Shown piece after piece: positions 11,287 through 22,098 of a DNA stretch of 37,254 nucleotides. Numbering within the stretch: position 1 is the stretch's first letter; the number at the start of each line of letters is the position of its first letter. The notes below the pieces were generated by a model. That model searched no databases. It had not been told where the DNA came from and worked only from the letters and a program-made list of their open reading frames with translations. This DNA comes from Dinochytrium kinnereticum. Lineage: Eukaryota; Chytridiomycota; Chytridiomycetes; Chytridiales; Chytridiaceae. The DNA is taken from positions 1 to 37,254 of the forward strand of contig JADGJT010000235.1 of NCBI GenBank assembly GCA_027604005.1, in the 5' to 3' direction. Both the position numbers and the translations under genes were made by a program.

Positions 11287-12064
11287 GTCTGCTGCTTCTT
11301 CTGCTGGTGTCCTGCGGACTGAGGTGGACGGGCGTGCGTTGACGGTGTGGGTTGAGGGGGGGAGGGTATGCGGGGTGCCGGTCGACGGTCAGAAGCTTTT
11401 GAGGCGAAGGTGGTCGAAGTCAAGGTTGCAGGATGTTCCAACGAAACCAAAATACACAAAAACTAAATATACGGTTTGGGTTGGGAGATTTGTGCCACAT
11501 GCCCTGCCCAGCGCCACACTTGCCCCAAACACGCCCTCAGAAGCCAAACCTCAGAACCACCGCATCGCCTGCAGGTCGATGTTATTACTCCGATGCGATA
11601 ACAATGTTTACATGAGCGCGTCTCTGCGACCGAGCTGTCTGCCAGCACAACCGTCAGCGCAACTGTGCAGAAAAAGAACGATAGCAAGGAAGATGGAAGG
11701 AAAGGAGACCGAGAAAGACACGCGAGAACACGCTGAGAAAAAAAAGGGGGGCTTATAAGCAGATTCGAAAAGAGTGGCGATGGGAAAACCTCCGCTTCAA
11801 TCGTTGCAGATTGAATAAATGCTAAAAGATTTAAAAAAAAAAAACGATGATAAAGAGAAAAGGGCGACGAGAAAAAGAAGAATAAAACACTCGTGAATCA
11901 TAAAATATTAGAGCGATCCCTAAGGAAAAGAAACCGAAAAAGAACAGAAAGCCATTTCACTTTCTAAACCCAGAATCAACTTAGAAAAAAAGTGACAGAA
12001 AGAAAACGGAATAGAAAAGAAAAGAAGAAGAAAAAAAAATAGTAAGAAAAACATTTGCATCTCC
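11287..12064. other. Intergenic, upstream of the tetraspan gene
   Basis: The left part should hold the promoter of the minus-strand tetraspan gene, and the right part (11810-12060) is A-rich on the plus strand, i.e. U-rich in the 3' untranslated region of the Sel1-repeat gene. A forward frame at 11264-11758 begins antisense to the tetraspan first exon, is compositionally odd and has no family resemblance, so it is not called. Confidence 0.5.
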
Positions 12065-15000
12065 TCACAAAATAACACAACACTCCCTCCTTCTCCCCTC
12101 AGGAACAACATTCGCCTCAAAAGCGCCCAACTGTCCCATCTCGATATCCCTCTCTCCAGCTCCAAGTCCACGATTCTCAATCATTCTTGTCCGATCATCC
12201 TCAACAAGATAAACCCCAGACTCCCCAACAGGCGTCACAGGAATCTTCTGATCCCCAATATCCGCACCATCAGGCGAGAGCCTCGTGTCCGTAATGATCC
12301 TCTCAAAATCAATCTTCAAGGTCGGTGCTTCGGTCGACGCAAGTGGAAGACGTGGCGTAGTGGTCAAGGTCGGAGACGAAGTCACAGAGGTGTCGTATCG
12401 GTTCGATTGGAAACTTTTGAGCGTCAAACTCGGAAACCCTCCAGCACTCGGAGTCACAGGCCGTTGGTGATCAGGATGAGGAGAGGAAGGGCTTCTACTC
12501 CCCGTTCCCCACGCCCCCACCCCTCTAACTGCACCTTTAAAGAACCCACGCCGTTCGTCCACAGGGGTGGGCGGCTGCTCCATCTCAGCCCGAACAGCCT
12601 CTCTGGCCGCCATCCCAGTCTCAGCAGCTCTCCTGATCCACTCCCTTCCAACAGCAACATCATCCCGGTGCATCCCCATTCCGCTTACAAGGCATTCTCC
12701 ATAGACCCTCATGGCAAAAGGAACACCAGCCTTGGCGGCACGATGAAGGTGGTACATAGCCTGGTCCAGGTCTCGGTTCAGGTTTCCACCGCCCTCAAGG
12801 AGAAGGAACCCAAGAGCAGCCTCGGCCCTTGAGGAGCCTTTGAATGCTGCGCGACCATACCATCTTGCAGCGCGGGAAAGGTTGATAGCGATTGGAAGAC
12901 CAGTGAGACATAAAGGATCCGCTTTGAACCAATCCACTCTAGCAGGATCAATTGCACCCGACAAAGCTCCTTTAAGGCTCTTCAAGCTCTTGATGGATCG
13001 AACTCGCTTAAAAGTCGAATTAATCCTCTGAGTCCAAGACGTTGCTGCCGCAGCAGCAGTAGGCGACACAGGTGTCGTAACAACGGGAGACTCTGGCGGC
13101 GTCTCCTCCGTTGGCGAAACAACCTCCTCCTCCCCTTCTTGATCCTCGTCGTCTTCATCTCCATTATCCTCATCCTCCATCTGCGGAGAATCATCATCAT
13201 CCTCTTCCGCCATAATCTCCTCCTCTTCCTCATCCACCTTGCCACGACATCCCTCAGCATACATCCTCCCAATACCTTCAGCAGCTTCCGCAGGACCGTT
13301 CCCTGACTTTCCCCACGCGCGATGGTACCATCCCATAGCCTGAGCGCGATCAGGTTTTCCTCCAACAGCCGGGTGACCTTCGACCAGCCAGGCGGCCAGT
13401 CGAACACAGCAACCATCATTACCTGCTTTAGCACCACGGCGGAACCACCCAGCAGCATAGGAGTCATACTTAGCAATGAGAGGGCTGGAAGAAGATTCTT
13501 TCACTCCTCCATTCTCATTCACGTCCCCGTCCTCGTCGTCACTACATTCCAAAGTCCGTTCCCTCGCCGCCAAAGAGGCAAAATGAACACCCATCCACTG
13601 CATAGCAGCCGCAAATCTCAGCGTCGAACTTGCAGGATCCATAAACCTCTCAGCAGGTTCAAACCCACCATCCGAAAGCGCCATCATCCCCTCCACACCT
13701 CTCCTCCACCTCCCCAGAGACAGGTGTTCAACCGCCTCCGAATAAGCAACATGAGGTTTCATCTCCATCATGGAAGAAAGGTAAGCCTTGGCACCAGCGT
13801 GTCCCCTCACAGCCGCTCTTCGGAACCAAAGTGCAGCCAAGAGCAAATCCTTCTTGATCACTCTTTTGGAAGCAACGTCATCGGGCAAATTCGCCCATCG
13901 AGCGTCAAGCTCTTCAGGCGTCAAATTCATCTCTCCATCATCATCGGCAACCTCTAAATCCCTCACAATGATTTCACCGTCCTCGTCCTTTTCAGCAGGA
14001 AGGCCATCGTCAATAGCATTGGCGGAACCTTGAGCGTAGAGTCGTCCGATGCCTTCCGCAGCTTCCGCAAGTACTTGTGGCGTGGTAAGGTGAGGGTTAG
14101 CGTGGGCGGCGTGGTACCATTTCATAGCAAGACCCAAGTTAGGGTGGGACCCATCGGTTCCTCGACCGCGGGCTAGGAAGGATGCAAGAGCGAGAGCGGC
14201 GGCAGGATATCCTCCATGTGCGCCAATAGCATACCTATTTCCATTTAAAGCAAAGTGTTTGAAGACCATTCAACCACAAAAAAGGAGAAAAAAAAAACAA
14301 TTCAATAAAGGGTTGCAAAATGGCATATTGACACTTCAAAAAAAATGAAAGAAAATGAAAGAAAAAAAAAAAACTGAAAATAAAGAAAAACCTACCAAGC
14401 CAAAGCAACATCCACCTCCCCTCTAACCTCCTCAAAATGCTTCCCCATAAAGAAGCACCCAGTCGGATTTTTAAATCTACTCCTTACCGGATCCAAAAAC
14501 TCCAAAGCCCTCTCATCGCCCCCACTAGCAAGCACCTCAAGCGCGTCAATCCCCTTCCTCCATCCTCCCCAATTCAAATTCCTAACAGCCTCCGCAAACT
14601 TCTTTCTAGAAGCTCTCTCCTCCTCCGTCAACGAGTCCCACTGCGTTCCAGAGGTGAGAATCGAGGCGGCGTCACTAAAAGTTCGTTTGATCGTTGATCG
14701 GAATTTCAGGGTGCCGCCTTGAGTCGGGGTTGTGGCTCGAGCGCCGGTCGAGGGTGAGCGGGTTAAGGTAGGGGAAGAAGATGGGTACTGGAAAGTGGAG
14801 TCGTAATCATCTTCATCCGCTTCAGGTTCCAACGTTTCAGGGGTTCCGGTCACGCTTCGAGTAGGTCGTTCCTGGTCGATGGAAGCTCTCGGAGCATCAT
14901 CAGACACAGAGTTGCCAGAGAGAGCAGCAGCCGCCGCGCGCGTTGTCGCAATGGACCTCAACTCTGATCCTTTTCTCGACCGATTGCGGACGAGGGTGAC

Positions 15001-16525
15001 AACAGGGTTGGCTGACAATGATGACACAGAAGGAGCGTCAGAGCCCTTTCGCCCACGAGTACCTTGAAGCAGAGTAGGATGCGAAGTGGATGCATCATCA
15101 GGGGTTCCCGGTCTCGACAAAGACTGGAACGATGGCGCCTTATCACTAGACTGACTGTGACTCCTATTCCTCGATCCCAGCCTCGTCAGAGTCGCCAGAG
15201 GACCCGACCCACCGCCAGTGATTCTCCTCGGAAGCGTGCCAGTGTTCTGCTGATGCTCCAACCTCGCAGCAAGCGTTCTTGCAAGGGTGGAGGTGGCGAT
15301 GGCGGGTTGATTCATGACAAGCTTAACGGAGGGTGGAGGCACTCGGGTGAGGGTTGCGTATCCCATTGGTTGAGGAAGAGAAGGGGCTGGGGTGCCGCTG
15401 GTGGAGCGAGATGTTTCATCATCAGCAGGTGCGGAAGTCTCAGCAGCGGTCTCCTCATCGTCAACCTCCTCTTCCACAATAATCACATCATCAACTTCAT
15501 CGCCACCCTCTGGCTCTTGAATAGGGGAGAGAAGCATGGACAAAGCAGATCCCTCTTTTCCCTCAGAATCTGGGGCAGACAACGACGCTTCTATAGATTC
15601 ACAAAGAAGAATGAGCGAAATAGAAACGGCACTCACTCCATAAAGGTCAATAACGTCAAAACCCACCCTTTTTTCCAGACAAAATGTCCTCCGCATTCAG
15701 CTCAGAAGGCGTCGCAACCGGCGAGTCCGGTAGCTTGAGCGGATAGCTAAGAATCCCACTCCTAATCCTCGGCGGCGGTATAGGTGCACCCGCCATCGAC
15801 ATCCGATTCGACCTTCGTCGATCACCGCCAGACACAGTTGACATCCTCGCCGTGGACATTGGGCGATGATCATCTTCATCTTTCAGAGGGGCCTGTTCCG
15901 AAGAGGTTGGGAGAATAAATGAAGACAGGCTTGATTCAAGCTCAGTGGGGGAGACGGGTTTCAAGGTGAGGGAAGGAAGTTGGCTCGATGGGGGCCGGGT
16001 GGTATCGATCTGGAGGTTGGAGGTGGCGGAGGAGGAGGAATAGGTGGATGCAGTCTTGGACATCCATGTGTTTGATTTTCGACCACCCAGCTTTTCCTTG
16101 ACGGAGGCCGTGACAGAGGGCGGAGGCACTCCTGCTGCAGAGATGGACGAAGAAGTAGAGGCAGTCGACTTTCTCGACCAAACAGAGCTGAACCCACTCT
16201 TCCTCTGCTTCGAGGCCACAGCCAAAGAAGAGGAAGACTCCTCCTCCTCCTCTTTGAGTGGCACCTGCTGCTGCTTCAGAGGAAGGTTGAGGGCAGGAGG
16301 TGGAGGGAGGGAAGACCAGTCATCATCCAGCGATTCACCGATGGCATCCAGTGAGGAGAAATCAAACATGGGCGAGTCACTAATCTCCTTGAGGGAGACC
16401 ATGATGGATCTGCGCTTGTCCTTGTCCATGCGGGACATGCGCTTGCTCTGCCGGTTGCTGATCCTCTTTGCAGCCGCAGCGGCCTCCTCCGCAGAGGATG
16501 CAGCGTTCTCTGGCAACGGATCCAT
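12065..16525 (-). CDS. Sel1-repeat protein with C-terminal CaaX box (Chs4/Skt5-like), 3 exons
   Basis: Exons 16525-15667, 15590-14396 and 14234-12065 join in phase (introns 76 and 161 nt) to a 1407-residue protein. The true ATG is at 16525 (MDPLPEN). Residues 1 to about 600 are Ser/Thr/Pro-rich and probably disordered. From about residue 620 Sel1-type alpha-helical repeats appear, for example AEAAEGIGRLYAQG, AEAAEGIGRMYAEGC, LLAALWFRRAAVRGHAGAKA and AARWYGRAAFKGSSRAEAAL, interrupted by a very acidic insert. The protein ends ECCVIL, so the last four residues, C1404-V-I-L, are a CaaX prenylation signal. Leu as the last residue favours geranylgeranylation. Sel1 repeats plus a CaaX end are the hallmark of the fungal Chs4/Skt5 activators of class IV/V chitin synthase, which recruit the enzyme to membranes. 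That role is inferred. The protein is about twice the length of yeast Skt5. Confidence 0.8.
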
Positions 16526-16829
16526 CGTCAACACACTTCAGATGAGCACAGGATGCTGCTGGTGAGAGGTGGTGGTGATCCGCCGGGGTGCGTTGGTGGG
16601 TTGACGGTCGGGGTGGTGACGGCGACGACGGTGACGGCAGTCAGGGAGGACAAACAAGATGAAACACAAGGTGAAGTCCCAGTGAAAAATACTTCAATCT
16701 GACTTGACACTCCATCGATCCGCCTCTGACGCCGTCTTCACGCCGTCACCTCAACTGCCGGCCTTCAAAACGCCCTCCAGCGCCTGAGCGCCTGCTGCTG
16801 CTGCTGCTATCACCGCTGCTGGCAGGAGG
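16526..16829. promoter_or_regulatory. Shared divergent promoter region
   Basis: Only 304 bp separate the ATG of the minus-strand Sel1-CaaX gene (16525) and the ATG of the plus-strand tRNase Z gene (16830), so both core promoters and 5' leaders must lie here. There is no TATA box. Near 16792-16806 is a (CTG)5 run just upstream of the tRNase Z start, and the region is rich in short GACGG/CGCC motifs. Confidence 0.55.
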
Positions 16830-18351
16830 ATGGACATTGTGTTCCTGGGGACGGCCTCTGCCCAGCCAAACCCCACACGCTGCCACTCGAGTCTGGCATT
16901 CCGCTGCGACGGAGGTAATGTTCATTCACGCCCTTCCCCTGCATTCAGCCGTCGTTTGATTCATCTATCCACCCTCGCATCCACCGCCTTCATCTAACCA
17001 GCAAACAACAAATCACACGCTAGACACCTGGCTGTTTGACTGTGGCGAAGGCACGCAGCATCAACTGATTAAAGCGCAAAGCCTCTGGTCAACGCTTCCC
17101 GTCACCCACACCTCAAACACTCGCTCCTCTCTCGAATCCTCCGTCCACCAGCAAGGCAGCCTACCTCCACCCCCTCGCATATCAAAGATCACGCGGGTCT
17201 TTTTAACTCATCTGCATGGAGACCATTGCTTTGGGTTGCCAGGCTTGCTCTGCACTGCCAGTCAGACTGGCCAAAAGGGACCGGTTGAGGATAAACTGGA
17301 GGATCCGCCATTGGAGGTGTATGGGCCAAAGGGGACCAGAGAGTACTTGAGGAATGCGTTGAGATGGACGTCTTCAAGGTTGGGATGCAGGTGAGTGGCA
17401 AACACAGCCAGCATTCGAGGAGCTGTTCAATTCTTTCATGTCTTTCTCTAACTCTTGCCACCTGTCGCATTTTACAGGTTCATTGTGCACGAGCTACATC
17501 CTGCTCCATCGCCCGTCGACATGGCATCAGCTGACACCACATCCTCCCCTCTCCACCCAGACGAAATCCTCGGCAAAGACATCCCAATGACTCCCTCCCC
17601 ACACCCATGGCAAATCCCCACCGCAACGCACGAAGCCGGCCACTGGCAAGTCTACGCCTCCGAGAAGCTGACCGTCCTGGCCGCCTCCATCGTCCACACC
17701 GTCCCAACCCTCGGCTACCTCATCCAAGAATCCCCAACCAAAGGCCGTCTAAAATCCGAACTAGCGATCCCCATCCTCCAACGGAACAAGACCGGGTTGG
17801 GGATGAAGAATCCTTTACCACTTTTATCAAAACTCAAGGCGGGAGAAACCTTGGTGATGCCTGATGGGACCGTGATGAGACCTGAGGAGTTTGTGGAAGC
17901 TGATCGGGAGGGGAGACGGGTCGTTATTTTAGGAGATACTTCCGATCCAAGCGGGATGGACGGCATTGTTGGGGAGAAAGGGTGTGATGTGTTGGTTCAT
18001 GAAGCCACAAACGCTTGTCTTGCCGAAGATTTGGCATTAGGTGGTCTCCCAACCCTCACAATCGACCTTACCACCGAATCTGACCAAAGCGCCAACATTC
18101 GTCAACGCGTGAAGGAAACAACCATCGCACATGGTCATTCGACCCCCGAGATGGCTGGAGAGGTTGGAAAGAGGTGGAAGGCTAAACGACTGCTTTTGAA
18201 TCACTTTTCAAGTCGGTATTCGGGGGGGATGGAGGAAGACAGTTTGGGGGTCATGGAGGAGATAAGAAGGTTGGCCGTGGGAAGTTTTGGGAGTGATGAG
18301 GTGGTGACTGTGAGAGATTTCATGGTTGTTACCATCCCCCGAAAGGCTTGA
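16830..18351 (+). CDS. tRNase Z (ribonuclease Z, ELAC1-type), 3 exons
   Basis: This enzyme cuts the 3' trailer from precursor tRNAs. Exons 16830-16914, 17024-17390 and 17478-18351 join in phase through introns of 109 and 87 nt to give 441 residues. The N-terminus [17 protein letters not shown] and [12 protein letters not shown] (residues 32-43) are typical of the family. The zinc-binding HLHGDH motif is at 91-96. Further along come the beta-lactamase-fold motifs [29 protein letters not shown] and [10 protein letters not shown], in the expected order. The length fits the short (ELAC1-like) form plus insertions. About 35 extra, Ser/Pro-rich residues lie between GTQHQL and HLHGDH, and another insert follows the HELHP stretch. 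It shares a promoter region with the Sel1-CaaX gene. No mitochondrial targeting peptide is visible. Confidence 0.92.
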
Positions 18352-19598
18352 TTGATCCTATCCTTTAAAACATTGACCAAAGAATGAACTGCGATCAAAG
18401 CTCGTCATTTTGGTTCCAGCTCTTGTTGAAGGTTGAGATGGGAGGTTGAAATGGCGAATTGTAGGAAAATCCTCGGCCTTGAATGGGCCATCAAGAAAGG
18501 AACAATTGAACAAAGAAATGCCACTTCTATGACCATACATGCGACGGTCTGTCAAGTCACTTGTATAACGCACGCATCGAGGAGAAGCAAGACGGGGAGT
18601 GCGATGCCCAAGTGAGACGTGATCAAACCAATTAGCTCTTCTCCAGCTGTTGCTTCGTCACAAATACGTATTCTTGCAAGATTCGATAGACGCGCCCCCA
18701 TATGCAGCAGCAGACATCATCACCCTGTCCGATCCGCACCACACCGCCCGCACGACCACAAAACCAACAAAGAGCTGTTCATCTTTGGGCAGGATCAACC
18801 TGTCAGACCTCACGCCCTTTACACGCAAAAGAAAGCAAAAGAGAAAATAAGCACCTTGGGGGAGACCCTCTTTCTCCTATGACAGGCGCCGTGTTTGTGC
18901 ACCAATGTGAGACAGGCATCCCTGAAAAAAGATTATTTGTTTCTTATGAGATGCGTCTGCCTATCTGTGACGTGACAGGCTCCCAGAAGATGAGGCCGCG
19001 ACAAACGACACCACGGCCGATGGTCGATGCTCTCATGGCGGGTGATGCTCATGGGCATGGAAGGCACAGATGGTGGTTGGGTCTGCGGCTGCGTATGGAG
19101 TCCGCCTAATCACACCGATGCAATTAGGAATCAGCAAGATGCTTTAGAGCTGGATAATGATTAAAGTCTTCAACTGGTTAATGTACATTTTAACGCCTTC
19201 CCAGAGATCGCCCGATCTGAAGGCGAACAGGCACCACTTGGTCGGACGGAATGCGTTAAAGAAAACCCCCTCAAAAAAAAGCAAAAAACAAGGGGGAAAA
19301 AAACACAATGAAATTTCTCAAGTGGGTTTGTCTGTTGAGACGCGTGCTTCGGCCGGTTTTCCGATGCTATAAGAGGCGATGATGGCATTTTAGACAGGAA
19401 AAATAAACCATCTTTTGCCTAAAGAAGGCATATTCTGTCAACCCTGTGCACGGCTTCTGCGCGGCTGTTCGACCAGCCGGTTTTGAAGGAGAAAAAAAAA
19501 AGAAAGAAAGAAAGAAAGAGGAAGCAAAGAAAGGGGCAAAAAAGAAAGAAAGATCGAAAAAGGACGACCGACAGGGGAATGAGAGAAAACCAGGCCAC
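18352..19598. other. Intergenic, upstream of the peroxidase gene
   Basis: I see no gene. Several open frames of 60-135 codons overlap in all frames without family signal. The right end (about 19490-19560) is a purine run of AAAG/GAAAG repeats directly upstream of the TATA box of the peroxidase gene, a common feature of fungal promoters. Confidence 0.5.
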
Positions 19599-19605
19599 TA
19601 TAAAA
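19599..19605 (+). promoter_or_regulatory. TATA box of the heme-thiolate peroxidase gene
   Basis: TATAAAA lies 81 nt upstream of the ATG at 19680 and just after a long GA-rich tract, which fits a core promoter with a start site 25-40 nt downstream and a leader of about 45 nt. Confidence 0.65.
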
Positions 19606-19679
19606 CCCGTTCATCACGACCTTCACATGTCACCACCAACAACCTCTTCAGTGCTAAAAGTCACCACCCCAAACCCACA

Positions 19680-20539
19680 ATGGTCGCCTTCACCTTTGCC
19701 CTCATCTCTTTGGCCCTTACAAGCGTGACAGCCTACCCCAACCACGTCCTTGAAAGCCGTCAAGCCCGCAAACCCGATTTCTCCAAATGGGCTCCCACCG
19801 ACAAGACCAACATGGCACCTTGCCCCTTCACCAACGCCTTGGCGAACCACGGGTTCCTCCCTCGCAAAGCCATGACCGAGGGAGACATCAAGTCATCGCT
19901 GACAGAGGTGTTGCAGTTGGATGGGATCTTGGCCAACTTGTTTGCCACCCAGTCTTCTCCTCTTGGGTACACCTTGGCGGATGGGACTAAGGTGGTTGAT
20001 TTGGGGCAGTTGGATAAACATGGAGGCGCTATTGAGCATGACGCTTCGCTCAGCAGGAGTGACTTTTTCTTTGGGGATCAGACCAGCTTCAACCTCACCT
20101 TGTGTAAGTGCACAACTTGCTCCTCCAACGCAACGCCATGCATGTCGCAACCACCCAATTCCAACCAAAAGACTGACCAAAACCGTTCTCCGCACCCCCA
20201 GACAACCAATTCAAATCCTTCTCCACCGACAAGAGATACATCACCAAGAGCCAGCTCGCCGAATTCCGCGCCGTCCGTGAAGCCGACTCCAAAGCCCGCA
20301 ACCCCACCTTCACCTTTGGTCTTCGCGAGCAATTCGTCGCATACGGTGAAGCCGCTCTTCTCGTGATCTCTCTCTCAGACAACACTGGCAACATTAGGAT
20401 TGATTGGATGGACAAATTGTTCATTGAAGAGAGGTTCCCTGTTGAGTTGGGGTGGACTCCCAGGCCTATTAGCACTTTGAGGGTTTTGACGCTTGCTGGG
20501 GAGCTTAGGGGCAGGAGTTTTACTGGGCTTGGATTCTAA
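19680..20539 (+). CDS. Secreted heme-thiolate peroxidase / peroxygenase, 2 exons
   Basis: The protein belongs to the chloroperoxidase / unspecific peroxygenase family, which use H2O2 to oxygenate or halogenate organic compounds. Exons 19680-20103 and 20202-20539 join across a 98-nt intron (phase 1) to give 253 residues, the size of the short peroxygenases. Residues 1-18 form a signal peptide (AFTFALISLALTSVTA), so it is likely secreted or enters the secretory route. The heme-ligand motif is APCPFTNALANHGFLPR, with the thiolate Cys at 48. EHDASLSR at 119-126 supplies the Mg/heme-side EHD motif. YGEAAL places the catalytic acid at Glu191. The end ERFPVELGWTPRP is also typical of the family. All three family motifs (PCP, EHD, E) are therefore intact. 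The substrate is unknown. It faces the multicopper oxidase gene tail to tail. Confidence 0.92.
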
Positions 20540-22098
20540 GGCCATTCTTTCATTCTTCTTTTTCTTTTTTTTGCTTTTTGTTAGCGCTTCATAGAGGTGT
20601 GATGATGCAGAGGCCCTTACAGCTCCTTTTTTTTTCTCTTTTTCAACACAAGTTTCATTATTTATTTTGTTGTGACGAACTCTCCGCTCTACCCCACTCC
20701 CCTGAATCCACTGCAGTGACTAGTCGCTGGTGGAGTTTGTTTTTCTCAGTCAACTCTCTTGTACACGCTCTCATACTGCGCGTGAGGCTGCCACCATGCG
20801 CTCCAGCCATCAGCAACTAAGTTATTAAAAGCCCCATCGGTCACTGCAGCCCCCCTTGCATCTCTTGCATCTCTTGCTGAGCAGTTGCGGCTGTTCTGTT
20901 TGATTTCCTCTCCGTTTTACCGTCAGAATCACCACACGATTTTACTTTTACTTTGCTTGGTTGCCCTCAATCTTTGTCCAATCACAATAATGCTGGCATG
21001 AGTTGATTGTCATTGGCCCAACCGCTTGAGCTGCCTGCCATTGGCCCATCCACCCCGACACTCCACACCTTCAGAAGAGAAAAGAAAAGGAAAAGGTCGC
21101 TCGCTCTTCTTCCCAACTCTTCTTTTCTCGCTGCTGCTCACCGTCGATCGACGCACACCCTGAAGTCAACACGCACGGCCGATAGTGAACGATGCTGCTG
21201 ATGATGATCGTTGGAGGTGACAGCCCCTCTTGCCCTTCACACCCTGCATCCTCTTGCCCCATCCCACCACCATCACCATCACCAGCCCTCATCTCCCGCA
21301 AACGACGCCGCTGCGGAAGGCTGAAGGTTGCTTGCTGCTGCCTCGCTTCTCATCCTGCCGGCTGCTTCCGTCTCCTGGTATTCCCCTTCATCACCACCCG
21401 TCGCATCAAGAAAGACCATTCACAAGTCACAAGAGAAAGAGAGACATGTGGCAACCAACCAACAAGCCAATGACCAAGCCTCGAGTCAACCCCTCCCTGC
21501 AAACACAACGTTCCTCGTTTCGTCGTTCCCCCCGAATCAACCGTCGTTTCCTTACAACACAATCAACAGTCACAAAGAGTTACGCCAACAGTGAACGCAA
21601 ATGGACCGATCAAACAAAAAGAAACAAAAATCTGGTACGTAAGAGATCTTTTTGCATTACATTCTTCAGTGTTGAAAAAACAACACACACACACGCACAC
21701 ACAAGCCCAAGAGAAGAAGAATAACAAACACTTGGGTTTTAACCACAGGGGTAAACGCATACAAAAAAACAAAAACAAAAACGGACGATGCGATGGACAG
21801 ACAGACAGACAGGGAGGGAGAAAACACCGAAAAAGGTGGCGAAAAGAGTGAAACAACACAAAAAAACACATGACAGACAAAAGCAAGGACGGAAGAGCGC
21901 GCGTCAGGACGAAATAGAAAAACACAAGCAGCAGTACGAATGAAGGTAACGTAACGATGCCGCCCCTCTTGATCCTCACAAATGATCTCTCGTCCTCAAC
22001 CCCAAGCCAGCGCCGCGATAGCCGTCAAGTTATAACCCGTCATCCCTTGCCCCCCCGCCGCTCCTCCAACACACACTCATCACCCGAAAGAAGAAAAA
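20540..22098. other. Convergent intergenic region, no gene recognised
   Basis: About 1.56 kb between the 3' ends of the peroxidase and multicopper oxidase genes. It contains low-complexity patches: an AC-rich dinucleotide run at about 21681-21703, a CAGA run near 21797-21812 and A-rich stretches around 21760-21860. A forward frame at 21230-21724 (164 codons) is His/Pro/Ser-rich with no family similarity and looks like chance. The spacing is generous for two converging 3' ends, so a small unrecognised gene or non-coding RNA cannot be excluded. Confidence 0.5.

Noticed and set aside
11264..11758. 164-codon forward open frame
   Set aside because: It runs antisense across the first exon and promoter of the tetraspan gene, does not begin with ATG and has no family signal.
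13322..13957. 211-codon forward open frame inside the Sel1-repeat gene
   Set aside because: It is the antisense shadow of the third exon. The minus-strand frame shows clear Sel1 repeats.
16526..16534. Upstream GTG start for the Sel1-repeat protein
   Set aside because: The in-frame codon at 16534 is GTG. The first ATG is at 16525, and nuclear genes normally use ATG. The same reasoning moved the cyclase start from 31143 to 31140.
21230..21724. 164-codon forward open frame between the peroxidase and multicopper oxidase genes
   Set aside because: The composition is His/Pro/Thr/Ser-biased low complexity, with no motif and no splice support.
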